Part shown: one piece after another, positions 60,801 through 63,765 of the stretch
How positions within the stretch are numbered: position 1 is the first letter of the stretch
Layout: each line of letters begins with the position of its first letter
From: Choristoneura fumiferana
Lineage: Eukaryota; Arthropoda; Insecta; Lepidoptera; Tortricidae
Length of the DNA: 64,000 bases
Assembly (NCBI RefSeq): GCF_025370935.1
Contig: NC_133476.1
Location: 11,725,411-11,789,410 of the forward strand
Reading direction: 5' to 3'
Notes under the pieces: model-generated
Database searches by the model: none
Told to the model about the DNA's origin: nothing
What the model saw: the letters and a program-made list of their open reading frames with translations, nothing else
Position numbers and translations under genes: made by a program

Positions 60801-63765
60801 TAGCGTTACAGTGATTCATAAACATAACATTTTAGGACCACTACCGAAACCATCAGGAAACCCTTGTGTACCTTCGCCTTGTGGGCCAAACTCTCAATGC
60901 AGAGTAGTAGGAGAAACTCCAGCATGTTCTTGTCTCCAAGGCTACATAGGTAGAGCACCAAATTGCCGACCAGAATGTATACACGATGAAGAATGTCCTA
61001 GCAACCTTGCATGCGTTAGAGATAAATGCGTCAATCCATGTGAAGGTTCATGTGGCGTGTATGCGGAATGCACTGTTATCAATCATAAAGCAGTATGTCA
61101 TTGTAGGGAGGGTTACTCCGGTGATCCCTATGGAGGTTGTCACTTCTTTGGTAAGATTTTTTTTCTGTTGAGCAAAAAGTTTTAATATTTTTTTTATTCT
61201 TCGGATTTAATATTACTTTTTTATCACGTACTCAGTTATTGTGGCAAGTGAAGAAGAAACCAACCCTTGTGCTCAATCGCCATGTGGTCCAAATGCTGTT
61301 TGTACTGAGAAAAATTCTGCTGGAGCATGCACGTGTACACCTGGCTATTTCGGAGATCCCTATCTAGGGTGTCGACCAGAATGTGTGACAAATAATGATT
61401 GTTCGTGGGAGAAGGCTTGCTCCAACAACAAGTGTGCTGACCCATGCCAGGGAGCTTGTGGATTAAATGCACAGTGCACAGTTGCACATCACAATCCTGT
61501 ATGCTTATGCCGAGAAGGCTACGAAGGAAATCCTGCAGTCTCTTGTCATCCACGATTGATACGTTAGTACATACATTCAATTTCAATAGATTTGTTACAA
61601 ATAATACGCTAACGCGATGATTTAACATCATAATTTCAATTTTCCCGTTATTATATTACAGCTCCACCAGCTGATTTAAACCCATGTATGCCATCACCTT
61701 GCGGTGCATACAGTAACTGTAAAGTTGTAGATGGACATGGTGTATGCTCATGTCAAGAAGGATACGTAGGATCGCCACCTACTTGTCGACCCGAATGCGT
61801 ATCTAGTACAGATTGCCCACAGCACCAGGCTTGCGTTCGTCAGAAGTGCAGAGATCCGTGTCCAGGAACTTGCGGTGTTAACGCAAAATGTCAAGTCATT
61901 AATCATAATCCGATATGCACATGTAAAGCAGGATATACTGGTGATCCATTCGTTTCTTGTCTACTAGAACCAAGTAAGAGAGAGTTAAAGAATAAAAATA
62001 TAAAAAATATACAAGTTTTATTTTAGAGTACTTTTAATAAATGAACCTACATGTATGTGTAGTGAGTCCATAAATACCATAATAATATTTGCCCACTTTT
62101 TTTGCATGATATTTCCACTTTCTGTATCTACATTTTTGTAAATTTTCATCTTTTTCAATTACTTTTTTTCTATCTTATATGCTGTTTCAGTTCTAATCTT
62201 TTGTGTTTTCTCTCTTTAGAACCTATGTATGAGGGACCTAAGGGCAATCCATGTGTACCTTCGCCGTGTGGTCCATATTCGCAATGTAAAGTAGTGGGTG
62301 AAGCGCCTGCATGTTCTTGCTTACCAAACTACATTGGTATTGCACCTAATTGTAGACCAGAATGTTCCATCAATGCGGAATGCCCTGGTAACCTTGCATG
62401 TCAAAACGAACGGTGTATAGATCCATGTCCAGGCTCATGTGGCTTGAATGCAGAATGTTCTGTAGCAACTCACGTAGCGTTATGTAATTGTATATCAGGT
62501 TACACAGGTGATCCTTTTAGCGGATGTTCGCGAATTGAGTGTAAGTGATAATTATATGTATATACCTAAGCACGTTTGAACAAAAACAATCAAATCTGTT
62601 TTTGCTAATCAAAAATGTCTTAATTTAATTACAGATCCGCCTGAACCGCTTCCAAATCCTTGTAATCCATCACCATGTGGTGCCAATGCATTATGCAAAG
62701 AACGTAATGGCGTCGGCTCTTGTTCCTGCTTACCAGAATATTTTGGTGATCCTTATACTGGTTGTCGACCGGAATGTGTGTCCAATTCTGATTGTGACCG
62801 GAACAAAGCTTGTTCGAATAATAAATGCAAAGATCCTTGTCCAGGGGCATGTGGCGTTAACGCTGAATGTCGAACCGTTAATCATTCACCAACATGTACT
62901 TGTATGTCTGGTTATACTGGAAACCCCCTTGTTCAATGTGATCAAAGAGGTATGCTTATGTCACAACATTCACATTTGCAATAAAATGAAACAGGCACAC
63001 CCAAATTAATTACCGTTTTTAAATCTTCCAGAAATTCCAGGACGTGATGTGCCTACAACAAAACCATGCCAACCGTCCCCTTGTGGACCTAATAGCTTAT
63101 GCCGAGAGGTGAATGGTCATAGCGTATGTACATGTGAGAGCGGTTACATTGGTACACCACCAAGCTGTCGTCCCGAATGTATTGTTAGCTCTGAGTGCCC
63201 GCAAAATAAAGCGTGTGTCAACAAAAAATGCATTGATCCATGTCCTAACGCATGTGGATTCAATGCGCGCTGTCAAGTTGTTACTCATAATCCCATCTGC
63301 AGTTGTACCTCTGGATTCACTGGTGATCCATTTTCAAAATGTGATCCTGAAGAAAGTAGGTTAAACTACACAAATGATTACCTATCTTTAAAGTTATTTT
63401 ATATTTTGAAGCACAAAGACATTATTTTTTTCGTAACGTTTCAGAGAGACCAGCAATACCTTTGAACCCGTGTGAGCCTTCACCTTGTGGACCCAATTCA
63501 GAATGTCGGGTGATTGGAGATCAAGCAGCTTGTTCTTGTATGCCTAATTATATTGGAAGAGTGCCAAATTGTAGACCGGAATGTACAATTGACGCTGAAT
63601 GTCCTAGCAATACAGCTTGTGTCAACGAGCGATGTAAAGACCCATGCCAAGGAGCATGTGGCACTAATGCCTTATGCTTGACTGTTAATCATCGACCAAT
63701 ATGTAGTTGTCAACAAGGATTTAGTGGGGATCCATCAAATGACTGCAGACAAATAATTATTTCAT
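11928..63765 (+). CDS. dpy: dumpy (giant EGF-DPY extracellular matrix protein), 5' part of gene, 3' end beyond window
   Basis: Spliced model; exons are listed separately below. Seen: a signal-peptide exon, then more than 100 kb-scale style EGF-rich exons, one Ser/Thr-rich exon, and many EGF-DPY units with the C-R-P-E-C...D-C...A-C...K-C...D-P-C signature. All junctions have GT/AG borders and conserve frame. Using copy 2 of the duplicated block, coding length is 24,910 nt, still open at the last donor (63766). Family knowledge: Dumpy is a secreted, gigantic fibre protein of the apical extracellular matrix that anchors epidermis, trachea and tendon cells to cuticle under tension, and it ends in a ZP domain with a membrane anchor. 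That C-terminal part is not in this window. The DPY modules make fibrillin or another EGF protein an unlikely alternative. The exact exon set may differ by isoform; dumpy is known for extensive alternative splicing. Confidence 0.93.
12517..12718 (+). CDS. dpy: dpy exon 2 (LDLa-like domain)
   Basis: Acceptor TTGTTCCACAG, donor AG|GTGAGT; enters phase 0 and leaves phase 1. Encodes VATQGQYGIGLG... then FGC...LCDGVPDC...SDE...C. The CDG-x-x-DC...SDE core is the calcium-binding signature of LDL-receptor class A domains. The Cys positions that would be C1 and C3 are both absent, so only four Cys remain. Confidence 0.85.
13165..13269 (+). CDS. dpy: dpy exon 3 (EGF-like)
   Basis: Exactly 35 codons, phase 1-1, acceptor TTGTTATTTTAG, donor CCG|GTAAGT. 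Reads DDCTKEDGAQCINGACLNGV followed by CHCNDGFGGCNC, a short laminin/EGF-like module. The exon has no in-frame ATG and is only visible through its splice sites. Confidence 0.85.
13759..13875 (+). CDS. dpy: dpy exon 4 (calcium-binding EGF)
   Basis: 39 codons, phase 1-1. DVNEC start, N-T-V-G-S-F-Q-C hydroxylation-type consensus and CFPGYAGDGFTC end: one complete cbEGF domain per exon. Confidence 0.9.
13966..14097 (+). CDS. dpy: dpy exon 5 (calcium-binding EGF)
   Basis: 44 codons, phase 1-1. DINECEDPTVASRC ... AECCNL ... FICKCNRGFEGDGEEEC, one cbEGF. Donor is GAG|GTGCTT, weaker than its neighbours. Confidence 0.87.
14150..14822. mobile_element. long fold-back element split by a SINE
   Basis: The left arm (about 14151-14279 plus 14551-14602) and the right arm (about 14639-14822) are imperfect inverted copies; for example GGAAGCCGGGCTTTTTTATG on the left pairs with CTTAAAAAAAGCCTGGCTGCC on the right. 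The loop is about 14603-14638. The left arm is interrupted by the SINE at 14284-14550. It lies in the intron between exons 5 and 6. No ORF, so it is non-autonomous. Confidence 0.75.
14284..14550 (+). mobile_element. tRNA-derived SINE, apparently full length
   Basis: The head has an A-box-like TGGCCTAGTGGTTAGAGAAC and a B-box GGTTCGATTCC (about 14336-14346). The body has GTACCCATAACACAAGCTTT and the tail GTCCCGTGATATTTATTTAT. Short TTTCTT-type duplications flank it. The tRNA-like head makes the fold look like a tRNA gene, but the continuing SINE body rules that out. Confidence 0.8.
14842..15224. mobile_element. two Lep1/Helitron-like repeats, head to head
   Basis: 14842-15015 begins CTAGCTGTTGCTTGCGAATT in plus orientation. 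About 15017-15224 is the opposite orientation, ending GACGAAGTCACGGGCAACAGCTAGT. The second copy reappears at 21242-21449, directly after the assembly gap. Confidence 0.65.
15312..15427 (+). CDS. dpy: dpy exon 6, copy 1 (cbEGF)
   Basis: DIDECRRPGACGINAVCQNY ... CACQAGYTGNPFDG, one cbEGF. Enters phase 1 and leaves phase 0 at GGT|GTAAGT. Duplicate of 21537-21652; the coding sequence is identical as far as I can see. Confidence 0.85.
15688..15943 (+). CDS. dpy: dpy exon 7, copy 1 (two EGFs, GC-rich)
   Basis: Acceptor ATTGGACTAG, phase 0 in, phase 1 out (CTG|GTGAGC). Reads CVDVDECASGSACGLGATC ... CPAGSEGDPRVAC, then ADACARAVCGRGALC ... CPPGFRGDPDVGC. This copy has the regular EGF spacing and is better than copy 2 here. 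Third positions are almost all G or C, unlike the exons around it. Confidence 0.87.
16463..16728 (+). CDS. dpy: dpy exon 8, copy 1 (two cbEGFs, GC-rich)
   Basis: DVDECKSSEKVCGAHAVC ... CEPEYTGDARAPLGC followed by DVDECEALERPCGTHAIC ... CPQGYRAKPDPQIAC. Phase 1 in, phase 0 out (CAG|GTAAAT). Small ORFs in the upstream intron (16206-16429) are not part of the gene. Confidence 0.88.
16811..17546 (+). CDS. dpy: dpy exon 9, copy 1 (cbEGF cluster)
   Basis: 245 codons, phase 0 in, phase 1 out. Contains DIDEC, DINEC and DIDEC cbEGFs plus two less regular EGFs, and a DPY-like tail (LCKNNKECPGNSICDQNSRC). Codon use is AT-rich, in contrast to exons 7-8. Identical to 23036-23771 at protein level, with one silent T/C difference (CCT/CCC). 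Confidence 0.9.
18395..19567 (+). CDS. dpy: dpy exon 10, copy 1 (EGF cluster)
   Basis: 391 codons, phase 1-1, acceptor CTATTTTTTGTAG, donor GAT|GTAAGT. Includes DINEC cbEGFs (DINECKSNPC, DINECIQHGRSPC, DINECTAGQPVC) alternating with DPY-like Cys modules (RCISDSDCFSNEKC). It differs from copy 2 by four visible amino-acid changes (Q/H, S/G, S/P, R/M). Confidence 0.9.
19896..20105 (+). CDS. dpy: dpy exon 11, copy 1 (DPY-like + EGF)
   Basis: 70 codons, phase 1-1. LCSSDEECPNTLSCMNRTC (DPY-like) then CGGVSCGPNAFCEVDNHAAW ... CNPGYTKPEGGKC. Same protein as 26107-26316. Confidence 0.87.
20184..20478 (+). pseudogene. dpy: dpy exon 12, copy 1, frameshifted (probable assembly error)
   Basis: Homologous to 26395-26688 but one base longer: an extra G at about 20304 (GAGAGCGTG against GAGACGTG) shifts the frame before V-C-G-P-G-A-P-C. 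Downstream EGF residues remain readable in another frame. An error near a contig end is more likely than a real mutation. Confidence 0.8.
20565..21141 (+). pseudogene. dpy: dpy exon 13, copy 1, truncated at gap and riddled with indels
   Basis: Starts like exon 13 of copy 2 but lacks one C in CACCACCAG (about 20575). From about 20855 it carries many single-base insertions and losses, so several stops appear. It ends at the N run (21141), aligned with 27343 of copy 2. Confidence 0.8.
21142..21241. other. assembly gap, 100 N
   Basis: Exactly 100 N, the conventional length for a scaffold gap of unknown size. It lies between the two copies of the duplicated block. Confidence 1.
21537..21652 (+). 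CDS. dpy: dpy exon 6, copy 2 (cbEGF)
   Basis: Same cbEGF and splice sites as 15312-15427. It has no upstream exon 1-5 equivalents on this side of the gap, as expected if copy 2 is the start of another contig. Confidence 0.9.
21913..22168 (+). CDS. dpy: dpy exon 7, copy 2 (two EGFs, with local frame lesion)
   Basis: Same borders as copy 1. An extra C at about 22003-22006 and a missing C at about 22024 shift the frame for about 20 nt, replacing PAGSEGDPRV by PRRQRGRPRV within the first EGF. Overall length and exit phase are kept. Confidence 0.85.
22688..22953 (+). CDS. dpy: dpy exon 8, copy 2 (two cbEGFs)
   Basis: Identical in protein to 16463-16728: two DVDEC cbEGFs, GC-rich codons, phase 1 in and phase 0 out. 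Confidence 0.9.
23036..23771 (+). CDS. dpy: dpy exon 9, copy 2 (cbEGF cluster)
   Basis: 245 codons with the same DIDEC/DINEC/DIDEC cbEGFs as copy 1. Donor GAC|GTAAGT. The following 839-bp intron carries the SNPs and the 9-bp deletion that distinguish the copies. Confidence 0.92.
24611..25783 (+). CDS. dpy: dpy exon 10, copy 2 (EGF cluster)
   Basis: 391 codons, phase 1-1. Domain order as in copy 1: EGF, cbEGF, DPY-like, cbEGF, partial CQCQPPYKVVDGIC module, EGF, cbEGF, DPY-like, EGF, EGF. The open frame extends upstream of the acceptor by chance, but the real start is the TTTTTTGTAG acceptor. Confidence 0.92.
26107..26316 (+). CDS. dpy: dpy exon 11, copy 2 (DPY-like + EGF)
   Basis: 70 codons, acceptor CTTCTTTAG, donor CTG|GTAAAT, phase 1-1. 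Confidence 0.92.
26395..26688 (+). CDS. dpy: dpy exon 12, copy 2 (EGF, DPY-like, EGF)
   Basis: 98 codons, phase 1-1, intact frame. CDSFSCASRAQCIISKSGPT ... then RDVCGPGAPCDGTLSC ... RCEGVVCGVGASCNEESGRC. The middle third is markedly GC-rich. Confidence 0.92.
26774..29767 (+). CDS. dpy: dpy exon 13 (998-residue EGF/DPY-like exon)
   Basis: 2,994 bp without an intron, phase 1-1 (acceptor TTTTTTTCAG, donor CAG|GTAAGT). Starts with EGFs and a DIDEC cbEGF, then repeated units of DPY-like module plus EGF (CLTDVDCKDSEIC..., CNENSDCVEPQIC..., CESDDDCDDNKSC...). It contains two arrays of 21-residue Cys modules (28714-28965, 29095-29343) and ends with NVNEC cbEGF, EGF and a DPY-like tail. The modules precede the canonical PEC-type DPY units found later in the gene. 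Confidence 0.95.
29848..30516 (+). CDS. dpy: dpy exon 14 (EGF/cbEGF/DPY-like)
   Basis: 223 codons, phase 1-1. DKCDAFACQGGSC EGF, DINECLDNPC cbEGF, then three DPY-like plus EGF units (CFTNDDCSDKTKC, CTKDVDCSSEEAC, CTNDNRCSTGTKC). Donor TTG|GTGTGT is weak, but the frame to exon 15 is kept. Confidence 0.9.
30622..31332 (+). CDS. dpy: dpy exon 15 (DPY-like and EGF units)
   Basis: 237 codons, phase 1-1, acceptor CTCTATTTCAG, donor CAG|GTACGT. Opens GLCKSSRDCLSDQVC, followed by CTTNDDCAEDEKC, EGF, CDVDADCDDDKLC, EGFs and CRYNRDCPAVARC. The first half has no ATG, so it is easily missed by simple ORF finding. Confidence 0.9.
31418..31609 (+). CDS. dpy: dpy exon 16 (EGF + DPY-like)
   Basis: 64 codons, phase 1-1. 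DACENVKCGLNAECIASRHI ... CKAGYIPNGSPAKGC then SCNGKSDCPDDKYCHKGVC. Acceptor AACATCGATAG has a weak pyrimidine tract. Confidence 0.85.
31686..31868 (+). CDS. dpy: dpy exon 17 (DPY-like + EGF)
   Basis: 61 codons, phase 1-1. LCLLDEECDSSEKCITGQC FNPC, then TCGLNALCRTDNHIVQCSC...FTGNQDVEC. Confidence 0.88.
31944..32075 (+). CDS. dpy: dpy exon 18 (two DPY-like modules)
   Basis: 44 codons, phase 1-1, acceptor TTGTTTTAG, donor TGC|GTAAGT. LCGGAGECENNHMCQDSMC and CNLDEECALNERCSKGAC. No EGF in this exon. Confidence 0.87.
32181..32252. repeat. 24-bp stem hairpin in intron 18
   Basis: TGAACTAAAAGAATTTCTTT GCTC (32181-32204) pairs with 32229-32252; a single A/G difference still allows a G-U pair in RNA. 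The loop is 24 nt. It sits centrally in the 251-bp intron. Confidence 0.8.
32327..33047 (+). CDS. dpy: dpy exon 19 (DPY-like arrays + EGFs)
   Basis: Phase 1 in, phase 2 out (AAG|GTTAGT), the only phase-2 junction seen. TCRVDNDCFLGHICLSNTC, GCRQDEDCGPNEFC, EGF, then four DPY-like modules in a row (32596-32853), EGF, and CDPNKNCAEGFNC. Confidence 0.88.
33138..33313 (+). CDS. dpy: dpy exon 20 (DPY-like modules)
   Basis: Phase 2 in (completing AGT, Ser), phase 1 out (AAG|GTAAAA). SDVVCLSNEKCIRGIC, CNSDDACSDGQICENRIC and CRDDNACDDTQACFNGQC. No EGF. Confidence 0.85.
33395..34306 (+). CDS. dpy: dpy exon 21 (EGF and DPY-like units)
   Basis: 304 codons, phase 1-1. EGF (CGICSDCNVLNHRAQCSC), an odd short-spaced module (CDGYCPCDDSGYC), DPY-like CNSDRDCGDDMLC, EGFs, CQHDEDCGADEAC, then EGFs including CAYKSCGTNAECRIGRSKQA. 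Followed by a 4-kb intron full of repeats. Confidence 0.92.
34340..34925 (-). mobile_element. about 600-bp interspersed repeat, inverted copy of 9505-10230
   Basis: Reverse complement of that repeat in the same internal order, from GCCGGACACGACCAGGATAG to AACTATAAGAGCTCCTAGTT. It contains an extra piece (about 34470-34560) that is absent from the first copy. Confidence 0.7.
34926..35215 (+). mobile_element. tRNA-headed SINE, diverged copy
   Basis: Head AGCCATGGTGGCCTAGTAAG, body CGGTGAATGAAACCATTGTG, 3' end GAGGAGGCCTGTGCCCATCA and GTGGGACCCCACATAGGC. It is collinear with 55050-55385. Confidence 0.7.
35283..35927. mobile_element. about 645-bp non-autonomous DNA transposon with inverted ends
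   Basis: AGGTAGACTTCCGA at the left end and its reverse complement TCGGAAGTCTACCT at the right end. TTA lies immediately outside each end. Both ends are GC-rich (the right third contains CGCTGCGT/CTGTCGC palindromes), the middle AT-rich. No transposase ORF. Bases 35928-36890 show no gene. Confidence 0.65.
36895..36946 (-). mobile_element. Lep1/Helitron-like repeat end
   Basis: GGGATAGCGATAAACGAAT and GATGAAGTCGCGGGCAAAAG ending CTAGT: the inverted left end of the repeat seen at 42966. Confidence 0.55.
37040..37830. mobile_element. ACCGACTTCA-ended repeat with a long inverted repeat at its right side
   Basis: Starts ACCGACTTCAAAAAAGGAGG. At 37616-37650 and 37717-37751 there are two exact 35-bp inverted arms containing GAAGTCGGTCGGTGCCTCAG. 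The similarity continues outward with gaps (GGTTCAATTTTTTGTTATA on the right, its complement near 37590-37610). No ORF. Confidence 0.65.
37855..38040 (+). mobile_element. Lep1/Helitron-like repeat
   Basis: AAGAATTCGTTTATCGCTAT, CCCGCGGGGACTATAG, ACCAAATTTCATGTTAATTA and TTTAAGCGTGAAAAGGTAAC occur in the standard order. Confidence 0.65.
38064..38280 (+). mobile_element. Lep1/Helitron-like repeat, near full length
   Basis: CTAGCCGGTACCACGACTCC to TTTCGCATTTTTATATTAG. It ends about 60 bp before the acceptor of exon 22. Confidence 0.7.
38342..38479 (+). CDS. dpy: dpy exon 22 (EGF)
   Basis: 46 codons, phase 1-1, acceptor CAATCATACAG, donor CTA|GTGAGT. CSQERSVVDCRTTGCGINGE ... FVCHCIPGTEGQADIEC. 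One EGF. Confidence 0.87.
39175..39948 (+). CDS. dpy: dpy exon 23 (DPY-like + EGF units)
   Basis: 258 codons, phase 1-1. CTSDRECPLDKACLSLHC, EGF (GC-rich start), CSAIKPCPTRLTC, EGF, CTRDDQCPSNAACRNSKC, EGF, CLRDNGCPRNLACRDFEC, EGF ending FTHDEKHGC. The open frame past 39948 is intronic. Confidence 0.92.
40578..40606. repeat. (AG)n microsatellite
   Basis: A pure AG run followed by a short G tract. The rest of intron 23 (39949-40854) shows nothing recognisable. Confidence 0.95.
40855..40998 (+). CDS. dpy: dpy exon 24 (DPY-like + half EGF, GC-rich)
   Basis: 48 codons, phase 1-1, acceptor GTACACGCAG, donor AAG|GTACGA. ALECTSDEQCAPTLACAGGR, then CADPCARGGPCGNGQHC and HQPVC. GC-rich in an AT-rich surrounding. 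Confidence 0.83.
41270..41660. mobile_element. Lep1-like 3' piece and LINE-like 3' end
   Basis: 41270-41410 carries CATATCAAATTTCATCATGA and GCCGTTTCAGCGTGAAGAAG. 41545-41660 carries GAGTTTCTTGCCGGATTGTT, CCGAACCGGTGGTAGA and CACTCATAAGTGCTTGTTAT, then a GACTTTGACT tail, a 3' end common in lepidopteran non-LTR elements. Confidence 0.6.
41818..41935 (+). mobile_element. SINE fragment
   Basis: GTGGGTTCAAATCCCGGCTC (B-box region), TTTACCACGAGCTTTACGGT and GAAAACATCGTGGAGAA match 55128-55245. The 3' half is missing. Confidence 0.65.
42012..42083 (+). CDS. dpy: dpy exon 25 (24-codon linker exon)
   Basis: Phase 1-1, acceptor TTTTTTACTAG, donor AAA|GTGAGT. Reads GPVTNCAHCRPGVPCDPFSG plus ACME; four Cys complete the EGF begun in exon 24. 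Short, so less certain than the others, but the frame and Cys content fit. Confidence 0.75.
42966..43075 (+). mobile_element. Lep1/Helitron-like repeat, 5' half
   Basis: CTAGCTTTTTCCCGCGACTT, CCCGCGGGGAATATGTGATT and CCGGGATAAAAACTATC. The rest of intron 25 (42084-43729) holds no other clear feature. Confidence 0.65.
43730..49078 (+). CDS. dpy: dpy exon 26 (1783-residue Ser/Thr-rich mucin-like exon)
   Basis: Acceptor TTCCGATTAACAG, donor GAG|GTATGC, phase 1-1; the codon spanning the border with exon 25 becomes Asn. About 1,720 residues are dominated by Thr, Ser, Glu, Asp and Asn with many N-x-S/T sequons and no Cys that I can find. The last ~55 residues switch to a DPY-like plus EGF unit (NCKMDSNCLTDKACLNGVC). 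From about 45900 to 47400 there are degenerate repeats of 65-78 residues. Family knowledge: Drosophila Dumpy also has a long Ser/Thr/Pro-rich region. Dense O-glycosylation and an extended linker are inferred. The upstream bases 43654-43729 are open by chance. Confidence 0.92.
49298..49513 (+). CDS. dpy: dpy exon 27 (DPY-like + EGF)
   Basis: 72 codons, phase 1-1, acceptor AACATACTAG, donor TAT|GTAAGC. ESPGTPKAPEPC, CHSDRDCIETEACFMGLC, then CGIGANCHPIKQRPMCSC...GDPAVKC. No in-frame ATG near the start. Confidence 0.87.
49841..50023 (+). CDS. dpy: dpy exon 28 (DPY-like + EGF)
   Basis: 61 codons, phase 1-1, acceptor TTATGCCCAG, donor CAG|GTAATC. GCTRNEDCLLTEACINNAC, then HNPCAPKAVCINTNHGSDC ... 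YQGNGYVGC. Confidence 0.9.
50112..50312 (+). CDS. dpy: dpy exon 29 (DPY-like + EGF)
   Basis: 67 codons, phase 1-1. CQYNEDCPPELLCDRLNRVC, then DKCGDNAECIPFNHGIQC ... FTGNAFLEC. Confidence 0.9.
50397..50687 (+). CDS. dpy: dpy exon 30 (DPY-like + two EGFs)
   Basis: 97 codons, phase 1-1. GCRSDNECANFEACVNGKC, EGF (CGMNAICDVINHRASC), second EGF VNPCSPNPCGVNALC ... LTGNPFKNC. Confidence 0.92.
50785..51936 (+). CDS. dpy: dpy exon 31 (EGF array, first canonical EGF-DPY units)
   Basis: 384 codons, phase 1-1. A run of five EGFs of the NPC-x-P-x-P/T-CG type without DPY between them, then ECEVDDECSLDTACIGYTC (DPY) plus EGF, an EGF, and KPECEMNSDCPSNEACVNNK (PEC-type DPY) plus EGF. The switch from DPY-like to canonical PEC modules occurs in this exon. 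Confidence 0.93.
52021..52356 (+). CDS. dpy: dpy exon 32 (one EGF-DPY-EGF unit)
   Basis: 112 codons, phase 1-1. QPCVPNPCDPNASCDTYGNQ, SCRPECVINSDCGFDKACLN, then CGMNAECTVYRHDPICRC ... FEGNPYEYC. The first EGF is irregular (CDVCLGPNAASNPSC). Confidence 0.93.
52558..53817 (+). CDS. dpy: dpy exon 33 (four fused EGF-DPY units)
   Basis: 420 codons, phase 1-1: exactly four units of about 105 residues, each EGF, PEC/PQC-type DPY, EGF. DPY cores are CRPQCVVNSDC, CQPECVSNSDC, CRPECVISQEC and CRPECTINPDC. Later in the gene the same unit occupies one exon each. Units 1 and 4 have the longer spacer before the DPY Cys. Confidence 0.95.
54236..54541 (+). CDS. dpy: dpy exon 34 (EGF-DPY unit)
   Basis: 102 codons, phase 1-1, donor AAG|GTAAGC. 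PINPCDPTPCGPNSEC, GCRPECSVNSDCPSTRACIN, CGLDARCHVVGHNPICTC. The second EGF has a two-residue insertion (ENLPEGDPF). Confidence 0.95.
55050..55385 (+). mobile_element. tRNA-headed SINE with duplicated head
   Basis: Head AAGCCGTGCTGGCCTAGTGG occurs at 55050 and again as AAGCCGTGGTGGCCTAGTGG at 55078. B-box GGGTTCGAACCCCC at about 55128. Body TTTACCACGAGCTTTGCGGT and 3' end GCCCAGCAGTGGGACGTATA, then GATGATGAT. Bases 54542-55049 of the intron show nothing recognisable. Confidence 0.78.
56598..56630. mobile_element. 33-bp insertion in the RT frame with 7-bp target duplication
   Basis: ATGGTAT stands at 56591-56597 and again at 56631-56637. The insert includes TAAAACTCTTTATTGTACAT, similar to ATTCTTTATTGTACACC at about 4100. 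Removing one ATGGTAT and the insert joins KTKV to MVFEKE. Confidence 0.7.
56768..56902. mobile_element. 135-bp short retroelement nested in the RT frame, 11-bp target duplication
   Basis: GATATTGAAAG at 56757-56767 and at 56903-56913 flank an insert whose 3' end is GGAGGCCTATGTCCAGCTGT followed by GATGATGATGAT. The host frame SDIER resumes after the second copy. The tail resembles that of the SINE at 55050-55385. Confidence 0.8.
57560..57735 (-). mobile_element. SINE fragment, inverted
   Basis: TTTCCTCACGATGTTTTCTT, TTTCACCGTAAAGCTCGTGG and TTTGAACCCACGATCCTCTG, then CCACTGGGCCACTACGG: the reverse complement of the head and body of the 55050 SINE. Confidence 0.7.
57851..57889. repeat. (AC)n microsatellite
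   Basis: About 19 uninterrupted AC dinucleotides. Bases 57890-58312 before the next exon show no other feature. Confidence 0.97.
58313..58639 (+). CDS. dpy: dpy exon 35 (EGF-DPY unit, type A)
   Basis: 109 codons, phase 1-1. NPCLPSPCGPHSTC, GAPPSCRPQCVINQDC, LACLAGSCVNPC, CGFNARCVVQNHQPICSC, SGDPFAGC. The DPY module has PQC for PEC, and AGS in place of the usual N-x-K before its Cys. Confidence 0.95.
58765..59082 (+). CDS. dpy: dpy exon 36 (EGF-DPY unit, type B)
   Basis: 106 codons, phase 1-1. HPCNPSPCGPNAICREKNGA, YYGDPYLGCRPECVMNTDC, DRACFNNKC, NHAPSCYC, NGNPLHAC. Type B hallmarks: GDPYxxC spacer, ACFNNKC and a final GNP. Confidence 0.95.
59171..59485 (+). CDS. dpy: dpy exon 37 (EGF-DPY unit, type C)
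   Basis: 105 codons, phase 1-1. DPCHPSPCGPYSTC, FNGHAVCTC, GSPPNCRPECIATSDC, PNKACLNQKC, NHNPICSC, TGDPFTRC. Confidence 0.95.
59580..59894 (+). CDS. dpy: dpy exon 38 (EGF-DPY unit, type A)
   Basis: 105 codons, phase 1-1. NPCIPNPCGPHSQC, YVGRPPNCRPECVIDVEC, NLACISEKC, KHVPVCFC, TGDPFSGC. Confidence 0.95.
59986..60297 (+). CDS. dpy: dpy exon 39 (EGF-DPY unit, type B)
   Basis: 104 codons, phase 1-1. SPCSRSPCGVNAICKERHGV, YYGDPYVECRPECVLNSDC, DRACFNNKC, NHAPSCAC, EGNPFSTC. Confidence 0.95.
60377..60688 (+). CDS. dpy: dpy exon 40 (EGF-DPY unit, type C)
   Basis: 104 codons, phase 1-1. DPCSPSPCGPYSVC, NGGHAICSC, GSPPSCRPECMVSSEC, PNKACINQRC, CGVTAKCIVVNHNALCSC, IGDPFAQC. Confidence 0.95.
60836..61150 (+). 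CDS. dpy: dpy exon 41 (EGF-DPY unit, type A)
   Basis: 105 codons, phase 1-1. NPCVPSPCGPNSQC, YIGRAPNCRPECIHDEEC, NLACVRDKC, CGVYAECTVINHKAVCHC, SGDPYGGC. Confidence 0.95.
61236..61562 (+). CDS. dpy: dpy exon 42 (EGF-DPY unit, type B)
   Basis: 109 codons, phase 1-1, unusual donor ATAC|GTTAGT. NPCAQSPCGPNAVC, YFGDPYLGCRPECVTNNDC, EKACSNNKC, HHNPVCLC, EGNPAVSC. Confidence 0.94.
61662..61973 (+). CDS. dpy: dpy exon 43 (EGF-DPY unit, type C)
   Basis: 104 codons, phase 1-1. NPCMPSPCGAYSNC, VDGHGVCSC, GSPPTCRPECVSSTDC, HQACVRQKC, NHNPICTC, TGDPFVSC. Confidence 0.95.
62220..62540 (+). CDS. dpy: dpy exon 44 (EGF-DPY unit, type A)
   Basis: 107 codons, phase 1-1. NPCVPSPCGPYSQC, YIGIAPNCRPECSINAEC, NLACQNERC, THVALCNC, TGDPFSGC. 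Close to exon 41 (VVGE-x-PACSC in both). Confidence 0.95.
62635..62949 (+). CDS. dpy: dpy exon 45 (EGF-DPY unit, type B)
   Basis: 105 codons, phase 1-1. NPCNPSPCGANALCKERNGV, YFGDPYTGCRPECVSNSDC, NKACSNNKC, NHSPTCTC, TGNPLVQC. Close to exon 39. Confidence 0.95.
63032..63355 (+). CDS. dpy: dpy exon 46 (EGF-DPY unit, type C)
   Basis: 108 codons, phase 1-1, donor AAA|GTAGGT. KPCQPSPCGPNSLC, VNGHSVCTC, GTPPSCRPECIVSSEC, NKACVNKKC, THNPICSC, TGDPFSKC. Confidence 0.95.
63445..63765 (+). CDS. dpy: dpy exon 47 (EGF-DPY unit, type A), last exon in window
   Basis: 107 codons, phase 1-1, donor CAT|GTAAGT. NPCEPSPCGPNSEC, YIGRVPNCRPECTIDAEC, NTACVNERC, NHRPICSC, SGDPSNDC. Bases 63766-64000 are intronic and show no exon; the gene continues to the right. 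Confidence 0.95.
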